Shown here: positions 35,186 to 43,985 of the stretch, piece by piece | How the letters are laid out: each line of letters opens with the position of its first letter | Position numbering within the stretch: the first letter of the stretch is position 1 | Assembly: GCF_004117875.1 (NCBI RefSeq) | Contig: NZ_RAHW01000006.1 | Span: 186,001-250,000 of the forward strand | Length of the DNA stretch: 64,000 nt | Direction of reading: 5' to 3' | Source: Geomonas oryzae | Lineage (GTDB): Bacteria; Desulfobacterota; Desulfuromonadia; Geobacterales; Geobacteraceae | The notes under the pieces: model-generated | Database searches by the model: none | What the model saw: the letters and a program-made list of their open reading frames with translations, nothing else | Told to the model about the DNA's origin: nothing | Program-made: the position numbers and the translations under genes

Positions 35186-35617
35186 GTGGGTTATCGGATC
35201 ATACGAAACTACCGGAAAATGTGCCCAACGAAGTTTCACACCTTGGTGCAGAGAGTGGCTGCTGCCCTTTCTGACAAGACCAGGTTTCCCGATTCATTTT
35301 GGGAAGGGAGGTTGGCGCTGTTCCAGGCGTTTCTGGCTGCAGTGCTCAAGCACGATGCGGTGCATAACCAGTCCATCATGGGCAACAGGCTGTTGATTAT
35401 GGAACGCGACGAACTTCAGAGGCAACTCGTCGTTTACCTTGAACAGATTGCTTTGCATCTGGAAATGGCTGCCATTTCGAAACCCGAGGTGTTCAGCGCC
35501 TCAGGATTTGACCTGAGCAGGGACAAACGGGGACACGGTCGGGGTAAGGCCGTAAATGCGGCACTCGGTGCCGCTCAGAGCGAGCAGGAAGGAGGGGAGG
35601 GCGGTACTTCATCTTGA
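35186..35617 (+). CDS. Hypothetical soluble helical protein
   Basis: A 143-residue protein of unknown function, predicted all-helical up to residue 95 (FWEGRLALFQAFLAAVLKHD, then RDELQRQLVVYLEQIALHLE), with a low-complexity Gly/Glu/Lys-rich tail. It starts with GTG at 35186 behind a perfect AAGGGAGGTG site, and a strong terminator follows. Clean signals at both ends argue for a real gene. Confidence 0.7.
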   Translation: MGYRIIRNYRKMCPTKFHTLVQRVAAALSDKTRFPDSFWEGRLALFQAFLAAVLKHDAVHNQSIMGNRLLIMERDELQRQLVVYLEQIALHLEMAAISKPEVFSASGFDLSRDKRGHGRGKAVNAALGAAQSEQEGGEGGTSS

Positions 35618-35667
35618 TGCGGTTCCGGCTCTCCACCGCATAAGTGGCATTACCCCACCTCTTTGCC

Positions 35668-35699
35668 AGGGGGTGCCCCTCGGCACCCCCTGTTTTTTT
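35668..35699 (+). terminator. Rho-independent terminator
   Basis: AGGGGGTGCC pairs perfectly with GGCACCCCCT (loop CCTC), followed by GTTTTTTT. Confidence 0.92.
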
Positions 35700-35794
35700 C
35701 TGCTCTCGCCGGACTCCCTTCTTTTCACGGCACCACGTAGACCGTCCTCCGCGCCAAGCGCTTCTTTCCTGCCCCCGCTGATCCCTAATAACCT

Positions 35795-36214
35795 GAGAGT
35801 TGTAAGTATGAAGTGAAACGTGATTTACATCGTGTAAACCTAGATGTACTTCGAGTCAGGCGAGATTGATAACATGTGAACCTTAATTCAGTTGCTACAC
35901 ATCTCGATGTATACGAAGTAAATAATGATGCATTAAAAGTAAACCGAGATATATTAGAAGTAAATCTAGATGTATAGGAAGTAAGTCGTTATACATTAAA
36001 GATAAACCTATGTGTATAAGAAGTAAGTCAAGATGCATTAAAAGTGAATCTAGATGTATTAAAAGTAACTCTTGACGCACACGAAGTAAATGATGATGTA
36101 CGCGAAGTAAATCTACCTACACACGAAGTCAACCTTCATTTGCAGCGTGTAAATCGTGGTTCACGCGATATTTATCAGGATGCACGTCTTGTCACCCACG
36201 ATATACGAACTCCA
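35795..36214 (+). repeat. Degenerate 21-bp tandem array, 20 units
   Basis: Twenty consecutive units of exactly 21 bases, consensus AAYCTAGATGTATTAGAAGTA, with no insertion or deletion that breaks the phase. Units in the middle (35921-36109) are closest to consensus; those at the ends are worn. Read in the unit's frame each encodes a heptad like N-L-D-V-L-E-V, but in-frame TGA, TAA and TAG codons interrupt the left half. The array is AT-rich against GC-rich surroundings. It has no spacers, so it is not CRISPR. The right end reads as a 60-codon ORF (36044-36226), of doubtful reality. Confidence 0.85.
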
Positions 36215-36310
36215 AGTCCGGGTTGAAAGAAGCTGACGAGGATGGAGGCGACAGATGATGCGACCTAAGGAGAAGCTGCGTCTTGAAGCGGACTGGAGAG
36301 GCGACCATTC

Positions 36311-36844
36311 TCAGTTCCGTGACGGCATCGGTTGGTCTTGGTTGAGCAGACGCCAGCCCTTGATGCTCTTTAAGATGACCCAGAGGTAGGTAAGGACGAG
36401 GATGACTGCCCCGACGCCGAAGAACAGGAGCAGTATCCCGAGGAGGTAGCCGATGAGGGATTTCCAGAAGATGCTTATCTGGTAGTCGAAATGCGTGCGC
36501 GGGAGGGCAGGGGAAGCGCTGCCGCGATAGACATAGGCAATAACGACACCTACGATCATGGTGACGCCCCAAAGAATCGCACCGATGTAGCAGCCGTAGA
36601 CCACGGCAGGCATGGTCTTCTCCGATGCCTGTACCTTGTCGAAAGCCTCCGCGATGTCCCCCATGCCGTAGCCGATCAGGTAGATCTCGCGGGCGTGCTC
36701 CCCGTCCACTACGAAGTCGACCCGGTCCTTCGCTTGAGGCGCGCGGGGGCTTTTCCAGTCCGATCTCCCGAAGCGGTACCTGGTACCGTCAGCCGTCCTG
36801 ATGACTCCCCCTTCCGCATCGATTCCAAGCACCATGCCTTCCAT
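36311..36844 (-). CDS. DUF4870-like membrane protein with N-terminal OB-like domain
   Basis: A 177-residue protein. Residues 1-60 resemble a small OB or cold-shock-like beta barrel (GMVLGIDAEGGVIRTADGTR, then RVDFVVDGEHAREIYLI). The C-terminal part has three hydrophobic segments (about 82-105, 126-148, 150-165) with FDYQISIFWKSLIGYLLG and WRLLNQDQPMPSRN, as in DUF4870/COG3671 proteins. A tandem fragment of its 5' end is repeated at 43819-43936, on the far side of the K+ island. Confidence 0.75.
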   Translation of the reverse strand: MEGMVLGIDAEGGVIRTADGTRYRFGRSDWKSPRAPQAKDRVDFVVDGEHAREIYLIGYGMGDIAEAFDKVQASEKTMPAVVYGCYIGAILWGVTMIVGVVIAYVYRGSASPALPRTHFDYQISIFWKSLIGYLLGILLLFFGVGAVILVLTYLWVILKSIKGWRLLNQDQPMPSRN

Positions 36845-36914
36845 AAGTCCTCCCCCAGTAAACGAGCCGGTCCTACGGCGTTAAATAGTAGCCATGAAAA
36901 GAAGATGTTCAAGC
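36793..36914. repeat. Duplicated segment A (left copy)
   Basis: About 120 bases covering the first codons and upstream region of the DUF4870-like gene. The right copy at 43819-43936 is about 90 percent identical by eye. See the finding on the K+ island. Confidence 0.85.
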
Positions 36915-37071
36915 TGCCTCCCTGGATATAGGAGCGCATGTGATTTAGTGCCGTTTTACTGGAGCTATAGCGGGAACGACTACGCTGCCCTAGACACCGT
37001 TTTTTTCTTGAGACTAAGAATGAACCAATGTAAACTGCGCCAATTTTCAATTTATCCAAGGAGATTTTTGC

Positions 37072-38799
37072 ATGCGGAACGCTGCCTTTCTGCTAAGAGT
37101 CTTTGCCATTTTGTTGCCGTTTTTGCTCACTTCTAATGCCTATTCAAAAGTAAAAAAAGCGAATAAGCGCGTTGCTGACACGGAGACAACGGGCTTTTAT
37201 GTATTGGTTGAAAAATTAGATGGTAGGTGGAAGATGCTGTCTGTAAGTAAAGATAGCGTTAACAGGAAAAATCCTAATCAGGAAATTATGTTTGTCAGCG
37301 AAGGGTTAAATTTAGTTCAGCCCGCATTCCTTGGCACTAGAAACGTAGATCCCAAAAGATATAGTGAGATGTGTAGCTACGCTGAAAGCGAAGATAAGCG
37401 CGGTTACTCAGCTTGTAACAGTAACCTGATGAAGTTCAACTCCGTCGTTTCGGGAATAGACAAATTCACCAATTTTGTTGGGCTAGGCGTTGCCGACAAG
37501 GATCACAGATACAACAAGTACATAGATACAGAAGCAGTGTCTGAGGTGGTTGCTCAGTCAGGCATGATGGCCAAGGTGAAACAATACGCTGCAGAAGAGG
37601 AGGCAAGACAAAGGGAGGAACAAGAAAAGCAGAGAATAGCGCTTGAAGACAAAAAGCGGCTGGAACGCGAAAAGGAGGTCCAGCTGAAGCTTGCATCTGA
37701 AGAGAAGGAAAGACAGACAAAAGCGAAAGAAGTCCGTGAGATCCATAAAGCCTTCCCTTTGCTGTTGATAGATAAGCAGGGCTTTGAAGGCAAGCTAAAC
37801 AGTATTGCCGTCGCACGCGGGATGGAATTCCAAGCGGGCCCGGAGGACGCTGACCCCCACGTTGCATTGAAGCGCTTTACTTCGTTGGCTACAGCACGAA
37901 ACAAATATGAAGCGATCTACGACGTCGGAATGTTGTACTACGAGGGGAAGGTTGTGAAGCAGGATTATAAGCAAGCATTTAGATGGTGTTCTGACGCCGC
38001 CGACAAAGGTTGTGCCGATGCCGAGGCGCAGATCGGTTATATGTACGGCAAGGGGGAGGGCGTCAAGCGCAATATGGTTCAGGCCGCGAAATGGTTGCGG
38101 CTTGCTGAGGCGAAAGGCTACGAAAACGCTCCGCCTAAGAACGACTTCGCTTCGGTAAAAGCTTGTATAGAGACTTCGCTTGCAGAAGACGTGAATTACT
38201 CACACTATGAAGTAATAATTAAATCGATCATAGATGTCGAGGCTGTAATTAAAAAACGAATGAATGTTGTTGCTATAGACAATGCTGACGCTATTAATCT
38301 GATGATAGAAGATGATGAATTTTTCCGAAATCACCCTGGAAGCAATATCGATTTGCGTTCCGGAACCGGTCTTTTGAAAGATAGGGGCGTGTCGTATAAA
38401 TTTTCTAGTGGTGAAGTCCTGGCGGCAAATTATACCGGCGATAACGGTGTGACATTTGAAATTACAGATATAGACGGTGCAGGAGTAACCTTAAAAAACA
38501 AAATCAACAGTAACTATCTCAAATTCAGGTACGATGTGTGCGCCAGGAGTAAAGGAGGTTTTGTAGATATTTACTACGAGGATCTTGTTAAGTCGATAGC
38601 TTCTGAATCCAACAAAAAGGTGAAGTACAGCGATGTAGTCGCAGCTCTCAATCGTTACTATAAGGAAAAATACGAGCCCAAAGGGAAGTCTTTGTGGCAG
38701 TTAGCCGATGCTCTGCTTGTGAGTGGCGTTGAACGCGATTTGATCGCTACTGACATGGCAAAAATCATGCGGGGTAAAAGTGGCAAGAAGTCTAAATGA
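37072..38799 (+). CDS. Exported protein with coiled coil and Sel1-like repeats
   Basis: A 575-residue protein with a signal peptide (about 1-26, ending SNAYS), a surface-adhesin-like N-terminal region (about 40-165), a strongly charged coiled coil (about 175-225: EEEARQREEQEKQRIALEDK and onward), two Sel1-like repeats (about 282-352: VGMLYYEGKVVKQDYKQAF and IGYMYGKGEGVKRNMVQAA) and a C-terminal domain without recognised family. AAGGAG precedes the ATG. Codon use is AT-richer than that of the surrounding core genes. It lies between the DUF4870-like gene and a truncated dihydrofolate-reductase-like gene, which are direct neighbours in the duplicated copy 5 kb away. It therefore looks inserted. 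Confidence 0.75.
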   Translation: MRNAAFLLRVFAILLPFLLTSNAYSKVKKANKRVADTETTGFYVLVEKLDGRWKMLSVSKDSVNRKNPNQEIMFVSEGLNLVQPAFLGTRNVDPKRYSEMCSYAESEDKRGYSACNSNLMKFNSVVSGIDKFTNFVGLGVADKDHRYNKYIDTEAVSEVVAQSGMMAKVKQYAAEEEARQREEQEKQRIALEDKKRLEREKEVQLKLASEEKERQTKAKEVREIHKAFPLLLIDKQGFEGKLNSIAVARGMEFQAGPEDADPHVALKRFTSLATARNKYEAIYDVGMLYYEGKVVKQDYKQAFRWCSDAADKGCADAEAQIGYMYGKGEGVKRNMVQAAKWLRLAEAKGYENAPPKNDFASVKACIETSLAEDVNYSHYEVIIKSIIDVEAVIKKRMNVVAIDNADAINLMIEDDEFFRNHPGSNIDLRSGTGLLKDRGVSYKFSSGEVLAANYTGDNGVTFEITDIDGAGVTLKNKINSNYLKFRYDVCARSKGGFVDIYYEDLVKSIASESNKKVKYSDVVAALNRYYKEKYEPKGKSLWQLADALLVSGVERDLIATDMAKIMRGKSGKKSK

Positions 38800-38851
38800 T
38801 GAAGGTCAGTCATAAGGCGCCAGGTTCATGGGTGCCACCTCAGCATTCCTG

Positions 38852-38880
38852 CGCCCCCGTCCCTTCCGGACGGGGGCGTC
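38852..38880 (+). terminator. Terminator-like hairpin
   Basis: CGCCCCCGTCC pairs with GGACGGGGGCG (loop CTTCC). The following TCTTCGTCTC is only partly T-rich. Confidence 0.5.
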
Positions 38881-38904
38881 TTCGTCTCATTTGGGTGGGG
38901 GCTT

Positions 38905-39187
38905 CTAAAGCTCCTTCGGTACTTGGTACCGCAACTCGGCGAAGCCTGAGCCGAACTGCTGCACAGATACCAGCGTGAGCGGGGGAGTGACCAGGCGACG
39001 CGGGAAGAGGGGCTTGCCTTTCCCCAAGGTGACCGAGCCCACCTGAACGATAATCTCGTCCAGAAGCCCGGCATCATGGAACTGACCGGCTAAATCGCCG
39101 CCGCCTACGATCCAGATGTTCTTGGAGCCCGCCGCTTTGCTCATCTCAGCATGTACAGGCCTCACGTTGCCATGGACGAAATGGATG
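38905..39187 (-). pseudogene. Truncated dihydrofolate-reductase-like gene (C-terminal part)
   Basis: This stretch repeats 43994-44272 with about 93 percent identity by eye and encodes residues about 95-185 of the intact protein at 43986-44552 (AAGSKNIWIVGGGDLAGQFH and VGSVTLGKGKPLFPRRLVTP). The N-terminal half is missing; the homology stops at about 39187. No own start or ribosome site. Confidence 0.85.
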
Positions 39188-39250
39188 GACGACCCAGAAT
39201 TTCACTTTTAAGGAAAGCATGATTTCATGGGATGTCGCTCTGTTTTTCTC

Positions 39251-39290
39251 TTCTTGATACTTTCTTGATGTCCTTCATCCCTATCTTGAC
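39251..39290 (+). promoter_or_regulatory. Phased direct repeats, candidate KdpE-type operator
   Basis: TTCTTGAT at 39251 and 39262, and ATCTTGAC at 39283: spacings of 11 and 21 bases put all three on the same helix face, as OmpR/KdpE-family regulators prefer. The last box overlaps a TTGACA that could be a -35 element. About 50 bases before the first ORF of the K+ operon. Confidence 0.4.
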
Positions 39291-39336
39291 ACCATCTTTA
39301 TGCACATAGGGCTATTGTTGCGTTATGGAGGTGGAT

Positions 39337-39546
39337 ATGAAAGTCTATCTGTTTGATATCAGTAGTGGCTTGTATTTAGGCGAAGATTATTGGGATTCTA
39401 GGGACGTGCTCGAAGCGGAGGGCGCCACGAATCTTGCACCACCCAAGGTGCGTTATGGTCAATTGCCTGTTTATGACCGTTCGGTCCGTAAATGGAAGTT
39501 GGTACCTATTGGCAGCCTGCAGAATTCGGGAGCCAAAAATGAATGA
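39337..39546 (+). CDS. Small protein at the head of the K+ uptake operon
   Basis: A 69-residue acidic-to-neutral protein (MKVYLFDISSGLYLGEDYWD start) of no recognised family, with no membrane helix. GGAGGTGG precedes the ATG at 39337. Its stop lies eight bases inside the KimA-like gene, so translation is coupled. It may be an operon-specific accessory or regulatory peptide; this is inference from position only. Confidence 0.6.
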   Translation: MKVYLFDISSGLYLGEDYWDSRDVLEAEGATNLAPPKVRYGQLPVYDRSVRKWKLVPIGSLQNSGAKNE

Positions 39547-41518
39547 AGACAAGCTGAAATCCATATCATTTGTCGGCAGGGCATTCCGAACAATTTTTGG
39601 ATCGCCAAAATACCTGAAAGACCCGCACCTGTTTCACAAGATGGCTCTTATTCCTGTTTTGGCTTGGGTCGGCCTTGGTGCAGACGGGTTGTCCTCGTCG
39701 GCCTACGGTCCTGAAGAGGCTTTCCGTGCTCTTGGAGAGCATAACTATTTGGCTATTTTTCTCGGTTTTGCCACTGCATTGACGGTGTTTATCATCTCAT
39801 ATGCTTACTCTCGAATAATAGAGCACTTCCCTCACGGTGGAGGCGGTTATATCGTTGCAACACACATGCTTGGCGAAAAAGCCGGAGTTGTTTCAGGCAG
39901 CGCCCTACTTGTTGATTATGTAATGACTATTACCATTTCCATTGCCTCCTGTTGTGATGCGGTATTCAGTTATGTTCCTAAAGGCCTCCATCATTACAAG
40001 GTGCCGGTAGCCTGTATTTTTACGGTGATCCTGATAATTCTCAATATCCGGGGGGTCAAGGAATCCATATCGGTTCTTGCTCCGATCTTCATGATCTTCG
40101 TTGGAACTCATGTATTAATGCTGCTCGACGGGGTTATGACGCATACTGACAAATTTGTTCCCTTGGCAAACGACATACATCGCGGCTTAAACCATGACCT
40201 TTCAAACATCGGCATTTTCGGTATACTTTTGCTCTTTGTACGAGCCTACTCCTTGGGGGGCGGAACTTACACTGGTATTGAAGCAGTTTCAAACGGCTTG
40301 CAAATAATGCGTGAACCCAGAGTGCAGACCGGCAAACGCACCATGTTCTACATGGCATCTTCCTTGGCCTTTACCGCAGGAGTCCTTTTTCTTTGCTACT
40401 CCCTGTTAGGAGTCACTCCTGTAGAAGGAAAAACACTCAACGCCGTACTGGCAGATAACCTCTTTGCCAAATGGCCGATGGGGAGTTGGATTTCTTCAAT
40501 TACAATTTTTTCCGAAGGCGCACTGTTGTTGGTGGCTGCCCAAGCGGGATTCGTTGACGGGCCGCGCGTAATGTCAAACATGGCTATCGATTCATGGTTC
40601 CCACACCGCTTCGCAGCACTATCTGTTCGACTGACCATGCGCAATGGGATCCTTCTGATGGGTACCGCCGCCATTGCCCTGTTATTCTATACCGGAGGGT
40701 CCGTTTCAGCATTGGTGGTAATGTATTCAATCAATGTCTTTATAACCTTCTCTCTGTCCCAGCTTGGGATGTCCAAATTTTTCATTCAGCGAAGAAGAGA
40801 GGACCCGCTGTGGTTTCGCCATTTGTTGGTTCACCTTTTAGGGTTGTTGCTCTGCGTTACCATCTTGATCATTACTACGGTTGAGAAATTCGCCGAAGGG
40901 GGATGGCTTACACTCGTCATAACATCAGTAGTCATAGGGCTTTGTTACATGATCAAAGGGCACTATGTAAGTGTTCGTCAGGGCATGAAGGATCTGGATG
41001 ATACCCTGCTTGATGTGCCAATATTGCAACATGGAGAACCGCCGGCGATTGATAAAAACGCTCCGACAGTTATCCAGCTGGTTTCGGGATACAGCGGTTT
41101 CGGCGTACACACGCTTTTTTCCATTATGTCCACCTTCCCCAAAACCTATAAAAATATCGTCTTTATTTCAGTCGCCATGATTGATTCAGGTTCTTTCAAA
41201 GGAGCTGAAGAAATCGAAGCGCTTGAGTCATCAGTAAGGACCAGCTTGGAGGCATATGTGGCCATGGCTCATAAACTTGGCCTGGCGGCTGAGTTTCGAA
41301 CCGCTTTATCTACCGATGTTGTTGAGAGCGCGGTCGAGCTGTGCAAGGCAACGGCTGAGGAGTTTCCGCGATCAACAGTTTTTACGGGTCAGATTACCTT
41401 CAGGCTTGAAAAGTTCTATCATCGTCTGCTGCATAACGAGACGGCATTCGCCATACAACGCAGACTTCAATGGGACGGGCTGACAACCGTCATTATGCCA
41501 ATTAGGGTGAGGACGTAA
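39539..41518 (+). CDS. kimA: KimA-like potassium uptake permease (APC superfamily)
   Basis: A 659-residue carrier with about 12 helices and a roughly 170-residue cytoplasmic C-terminal domain, the layout of KimA (YdaO), a high-affinity proton/K+ symporter of Bacillus subtilis. Matching landmarks are ADGLSSSAYGPEEAF in helix 1, FPHGGGGYIVATHMLGEKAG, SGSALLVDYVMTITISIASC, TGIEAVSN and FTLSQLGM-like VFITFSLSQLGMSKF. The tail ends with HRLLHNETAFAIQRRL, as in KimA. GGGAG precedes the ATG. The next two genes are KdpD- and KdpE-like K+ sensor genes, which strongly supports a K+ function. In Firmicutes KimA is inhibited by c-di-AMP; whether that applies here is unknown. Confidence 0.85.
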   Translation: MNEDKLKSISFVGRAFRTIFGSPKYLKDPHLFHKMALIPVLAWVGLGADGLSSSAYGPEEAFRALGEHNYLAIFLGFATALTVFIISYAYSRIIEHFPHGGGGYIVATHMLGEKAGVVSGSALLVDYVMTITISIASCCDAVFSYVPKGLHHYKVPVACIFTVILIILNIRGVKESISVLAPIFMIFVGTHVLMLLDGVMTHTDKFVPLANDIHRGLNHDLSNIGIFGILLLFVRAYSLGGGTYTGIEAVSNGLQIMREPRVQTGKRTMFYMASSLAFTAGVLFLCYSLLGVTPVEGKTLNAVLADNLFAKWPMGSWISSITIFSEGALLLVAAQAGFVDGPRVMSNMAIDSWFPHRFAALSVRLTMRNGILLMGTAAIALLFYTGGSVSALVVMYSINVFITFSLSQLGMSKFFIQRRREDPLWFRHLLVHLLGLLLCVTILIITTVEKFAEGGWLTLVITSVVIGLCYMIKGHYVSVRQGMKDLDDTLLDVPILQHGEPPAIDKNAPTVIQLVSGYSGFGVHTLFSIMSTFPKTYKNIVFISVAMIDSGSFKGAEEIEALESSVRTSLEAYVAMAHKLGLAAEFRTALSTDVVESAVELCKATAEEFPRSTVFTGQITFRLEKFYHRLLHNETAFAIQRRLQWDGLTTVIMPIRVRT

Positions 41519-41561
41519 TTCTGCTACTGACATCATACAGGTTCGAGGGTAAGATTCCCCA

Positions 41562-43055
41562 ATGAAGACTACTCACACGCTTTCCGGCTATCTCGGCGCA
41601 GTCACCCTTGTTGCATTAGCCTCATTGCTGTGTGAGGTGGTAAGAACATCCATCGCACCAGCCAACATGGTAATGCTGTATCTTTTTGCTGTGGTACTGG
41701 CAGCTGCGCGGCTTGGACTAAGGCCAGCCATTCTGAGTGCCTTTCTGTCGGTTCTTGCTTTCGACTTTCTTTTTATACCACCTCGTTTTTCCTTTCGTGT
41801 CTCAGATTCGGAATATTTGATCACCTTCTTTGCGCTTTTTATAGTGGGCGTCATCATCAGTTCCCTTGTTGCACAAATACGCGAAAAAGTAGATCAAGTT
41901 GAACGGCAAGAAGCTCGGACAAGTAGTCTCTATTATCTTACTCGTGATTTGTCTGTTGCCGCTGATGTACCTGCGATCATTGGCGCCTTACAGCGAGCAG
42001 TGCTCCGCAACTTTGGTTCCCCCCTGGCTGTTTTGCTTGATCATGAAAATGACCTTGAAACGGTTGATGGTTCCACTACGCTTACTCTAAATGACAGAAG
42101 CGTCGAGATCGCCAATTGGGTAATTAAAAGTGGTCGATGTGCCGGGAAAGGAACATCTGCTTATTCTGATTCTTCGTTTATATTCGTTCCGATCAAGACC
42201 GGGAAACAAACTGTTGGCACAATGGTAATCGAAGAGAATGAAACGGCGCTGGCTGAAAACCTTCAGTTGATGGAGGCATTTTCCGGCCAGGCGGCAATGG
42301 CGCTTGAAAGAGTACGTTTGTCACATCAAGCAGAGGAAGCACGAATACTTCGTCAAAAAACTCATTTAGAACAGGCGCTTCTGAATTCCATATCCCATGA
42401 TATGCGCACCCCGTTAGTGACCATATCAGGAGTTCTCGACTTGTTGTTAAACAATGACCAAGTATACGACTCGAACGAATGTAGGGCCATGCTTTCTGCT
42501 GCTTCGGAAGAAGCAGGCCGCCTCAACCGTTTTGTTGGTAGCCTGCTCGACATGACCCGACTTGAGGCGGGAGTGCTTTCACCCCGACTTACAGACTGCG
42601 AAATAGATGAAATTATCGGATGTGCCATTGGAGGTGTCGAACAGCGTTTAGGCACACATCATATCGTGACATCAATAGTACCCAATTTGCCTTTGGTTTC
42701 TGTTGACTTGGCTCTTCTGACTCAGGCGCTGGTAAATTTGCTGGACAATGCCATCAAACATTCGCCTGAAGATGCTGATATCTTGCTGTCGGCACGGTTG
42801 GAGGAAACATCTATTATTCTTACCGTAAGCGATAGCGGGCCTGGAGTGCCTGACGGTGAAGAAGAGCGCATTTTTGACAAGTTTCATCGCGTTACGGTCC
42901 CTGAAAAAACCGGAGGTTCCGGGTTGGGACTTTCCATAGCTAAAGGGATCATTGAATCTCATAGTGGGAAAATTACCGCATCAAATCGGGTAGAGGGTGG
43001 TTTGAAGGTAGAAGTAATGTTGCCTGTAGCTGAATTTGTCATTGACAGAGGTTAG
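41562..43055 (+). CDS. KdpD-like sensor kinase lacking the N-terminal KdpD and USP domains
   Basis: A 497-residue kinase that corresponds to the C-terminal half of KdpD. Four closely spaced helices form the DUF4118 membrane domain (about 8-108), followed by a GAF-like domain (about 125-250), the H-box SISHDMRTPLVTISG (His about 275) and an ATPase domain with NLLDNAIKHSP, DSGPGVPDG and GGSGLGLSIAKG. Classical KdpD has about 390 extra N-terminal residues that sense K+ and bind c-di-AMP; these are absent. The 43-base gap from kimA and the 3-base gap to kdpE mark one operon. Kdp-type ATPase genes are absent. Confidence 0.88.
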   Translation: MKTTHTLSGYLGAVTLVALASLLCEVVRTSIAPANMVMLYLFAVVLAAARLGLRPAILSAFLSVLAFDFLFIPPRFSFRVSDSEYLITFFALFIVGVIISSLVAQIREKVDQVERQEARTSSLYYLTRDLSVAADVPAIIGALQRAVLRNFGSPLAVLLDHENDLETVDGSTTLTLNDRSVEIANWVIKSGRCAGKGTSAYSDSSFIFVPIKTGKQTVGTMVIEENETALAENLQLMEAFSGQAAMALERVRLSHQAEEARILRQKTHLEQALLNSISHDMRTPLVTISGVLDLLLNNDQVYDSNECRAMLSAASEEAGRLNRFVGSLLDMTRLEAGVLSPRLTDCEIDEIIGCAIGGVEQRLGTHHIVTSIVPNLPLVSVDLALLTQALVNLLDNAIKHSPEDADILLSARLEETSIILTVSDSGPGVPDGEEERIFDKFHRVTVPEKTGGSGLGLSIAKGIIESHSGKITASNRVEGGLKVEVMLPVAEFVIDRG

Positions 43056-43058
43056 ACG

Positions 43059-43751
43059 ATGAATTCGAACAAACTGTTCCGCGTATTGGTCATTGATGAT
43101 GAACTACCGATTCGTCGTTTTCTCCAGACTATTTTGGAAAACGAATTCACGGTCCATTTAGCAGAAGGTGGGTATTCCGGTCTTGCTGCTGCAGCAACAA
43201 CGAAGCCGGATGTAATCCTACTGGACCTTGGCTTGCCTGATCTTGATGGTATTGAGGTAATCAAACGTATTCGTGAGTGGTCATCAGTACCTATAATTAT
43301 ATTGTCAGTTCGGGAGAGAGAGGATGACAAGGTTGCCGCTCTTGATGCCGGCGCCGATGATTATCTTTCAAAGCCATTCGGTGTCAACGAATTACAGGCA
43401 AGAATTCGTGCATCTCTGAGAAGAACACTGCACCAGACACCAGAACCACTGTTTAGTTGCGGTGATCTCGCCGTAGATTTGTCAAGTCGCAGAGTAACTG
43501 CTAGTGGCCGTGAAATATCGCTAACACCGACTGAATACGATATATTACGACTATTAGTCACCCATGCCGGAAAAGTGCTTACTCACAGCCACATTCTTAA
43601 AGAAGTGTGGGGTGTCGGATATTTGGAGCAACCGCATGTACTGCGAGTCAATATAAGTAATCTGCGCCGTAAGATAGAATCAGATCCATCAAGACCAAAA
43701 TATATCATTACAGAACCGGGTGTGGGCTATCGCCTTAAAACCGATGATTGA
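43059..43751 (+). CDS. kdpE: KdpE-like response regulator (OmpR family)
   Basis: A 230-residue regulator: receiver (about 7-120; DDE acidic cluster, phosphoacceptor in LLDLGLPDLDG, lysine in DDYLSKPFG) and winged-helix DNA-binding domain (about 130-228; LTPTEYDILRLLVTHAGKVL, HVLRVNISNLRRKIE, ITEPGVGYRL). The DLGLPDLDG and EPGVGYRL forms are those of KdpE. It should act on the operon's own promoter, where phased TTCTTGAY repeats are visible. Confidence 0.9.
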   Translation: MNSNKLFRVLVIDDELPIRRFLQTILENEFTVHLAEGGYSGLAAAATTKPDVILLDLGLPDLDGIEVIKRIREWSSVPIIILSVREREDDKVAALDAGADDYLSKPFGVNELQARIRASLRRTLHQTPEPLFSCGDLAVDLSSRRVTASGREISLTPTEYDILRLLVTHAGKVLTHSHILKEVWGVGYLEQPHVLRVNISNLRRKIESDPSRPKYIITEPGVGYRLKTDD

Positions 43752-43818
43752 GTAACATATTTAGGCGAGACGATCGCGTCATCCTGGAAGGGCGCGATAC
43801 TTCAGAACTCGTCCCGAC

Positions 43819-43936
43819 CCGTCCTGATGACTCCCCCTTCCGCATCGATTCCAAGCACCATGCCTTCCATAAGTCCTCCCCAGTAAACGAGCCGGTCCTA
43901 CGGGGTAAATAGTAGCCGTCGAAGGGGATGTTCAAG
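43819..43936 (-). pseudogene. Fragment of the DUF4870-like gene (5' end), duplicated segment A (right copy)
   Basis: Repeats 36793-36914, including the start codon region (minus-strand ATG at 43870) and the first 17 codons. The frame then runs into unrelated DNA next to kdpE. Not a functional gene. Confidence 0.85.
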
Positions 43937-43985
43937 CCTCTCCGCTAGAGGGACAGGCACCTACGGAGCCAGTCCCTTCAGAGTG

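Noticed and set aside
33840..35186. A c-di-GMP (GEMM) riboswitch upstream of the alarmone synthetase or of the gene at 35186
   Set aside because: Short hairpins are present, but the GGGACGCAAAGCC-type core could not be found.
35895..36080. A 61-codon minus-strand frame rich in Leu, His and Ile
   Set aside because: It is simply the reverse reading of the 21-base repeat.
35795..36226. CRISPR array or expressed heptad-repeat protein
   Set aside because: Units abut without spacers, so it is not CRISPR. In-frame stops break the left half and only a 60-codon piece remains open, so no confident gene call was made.
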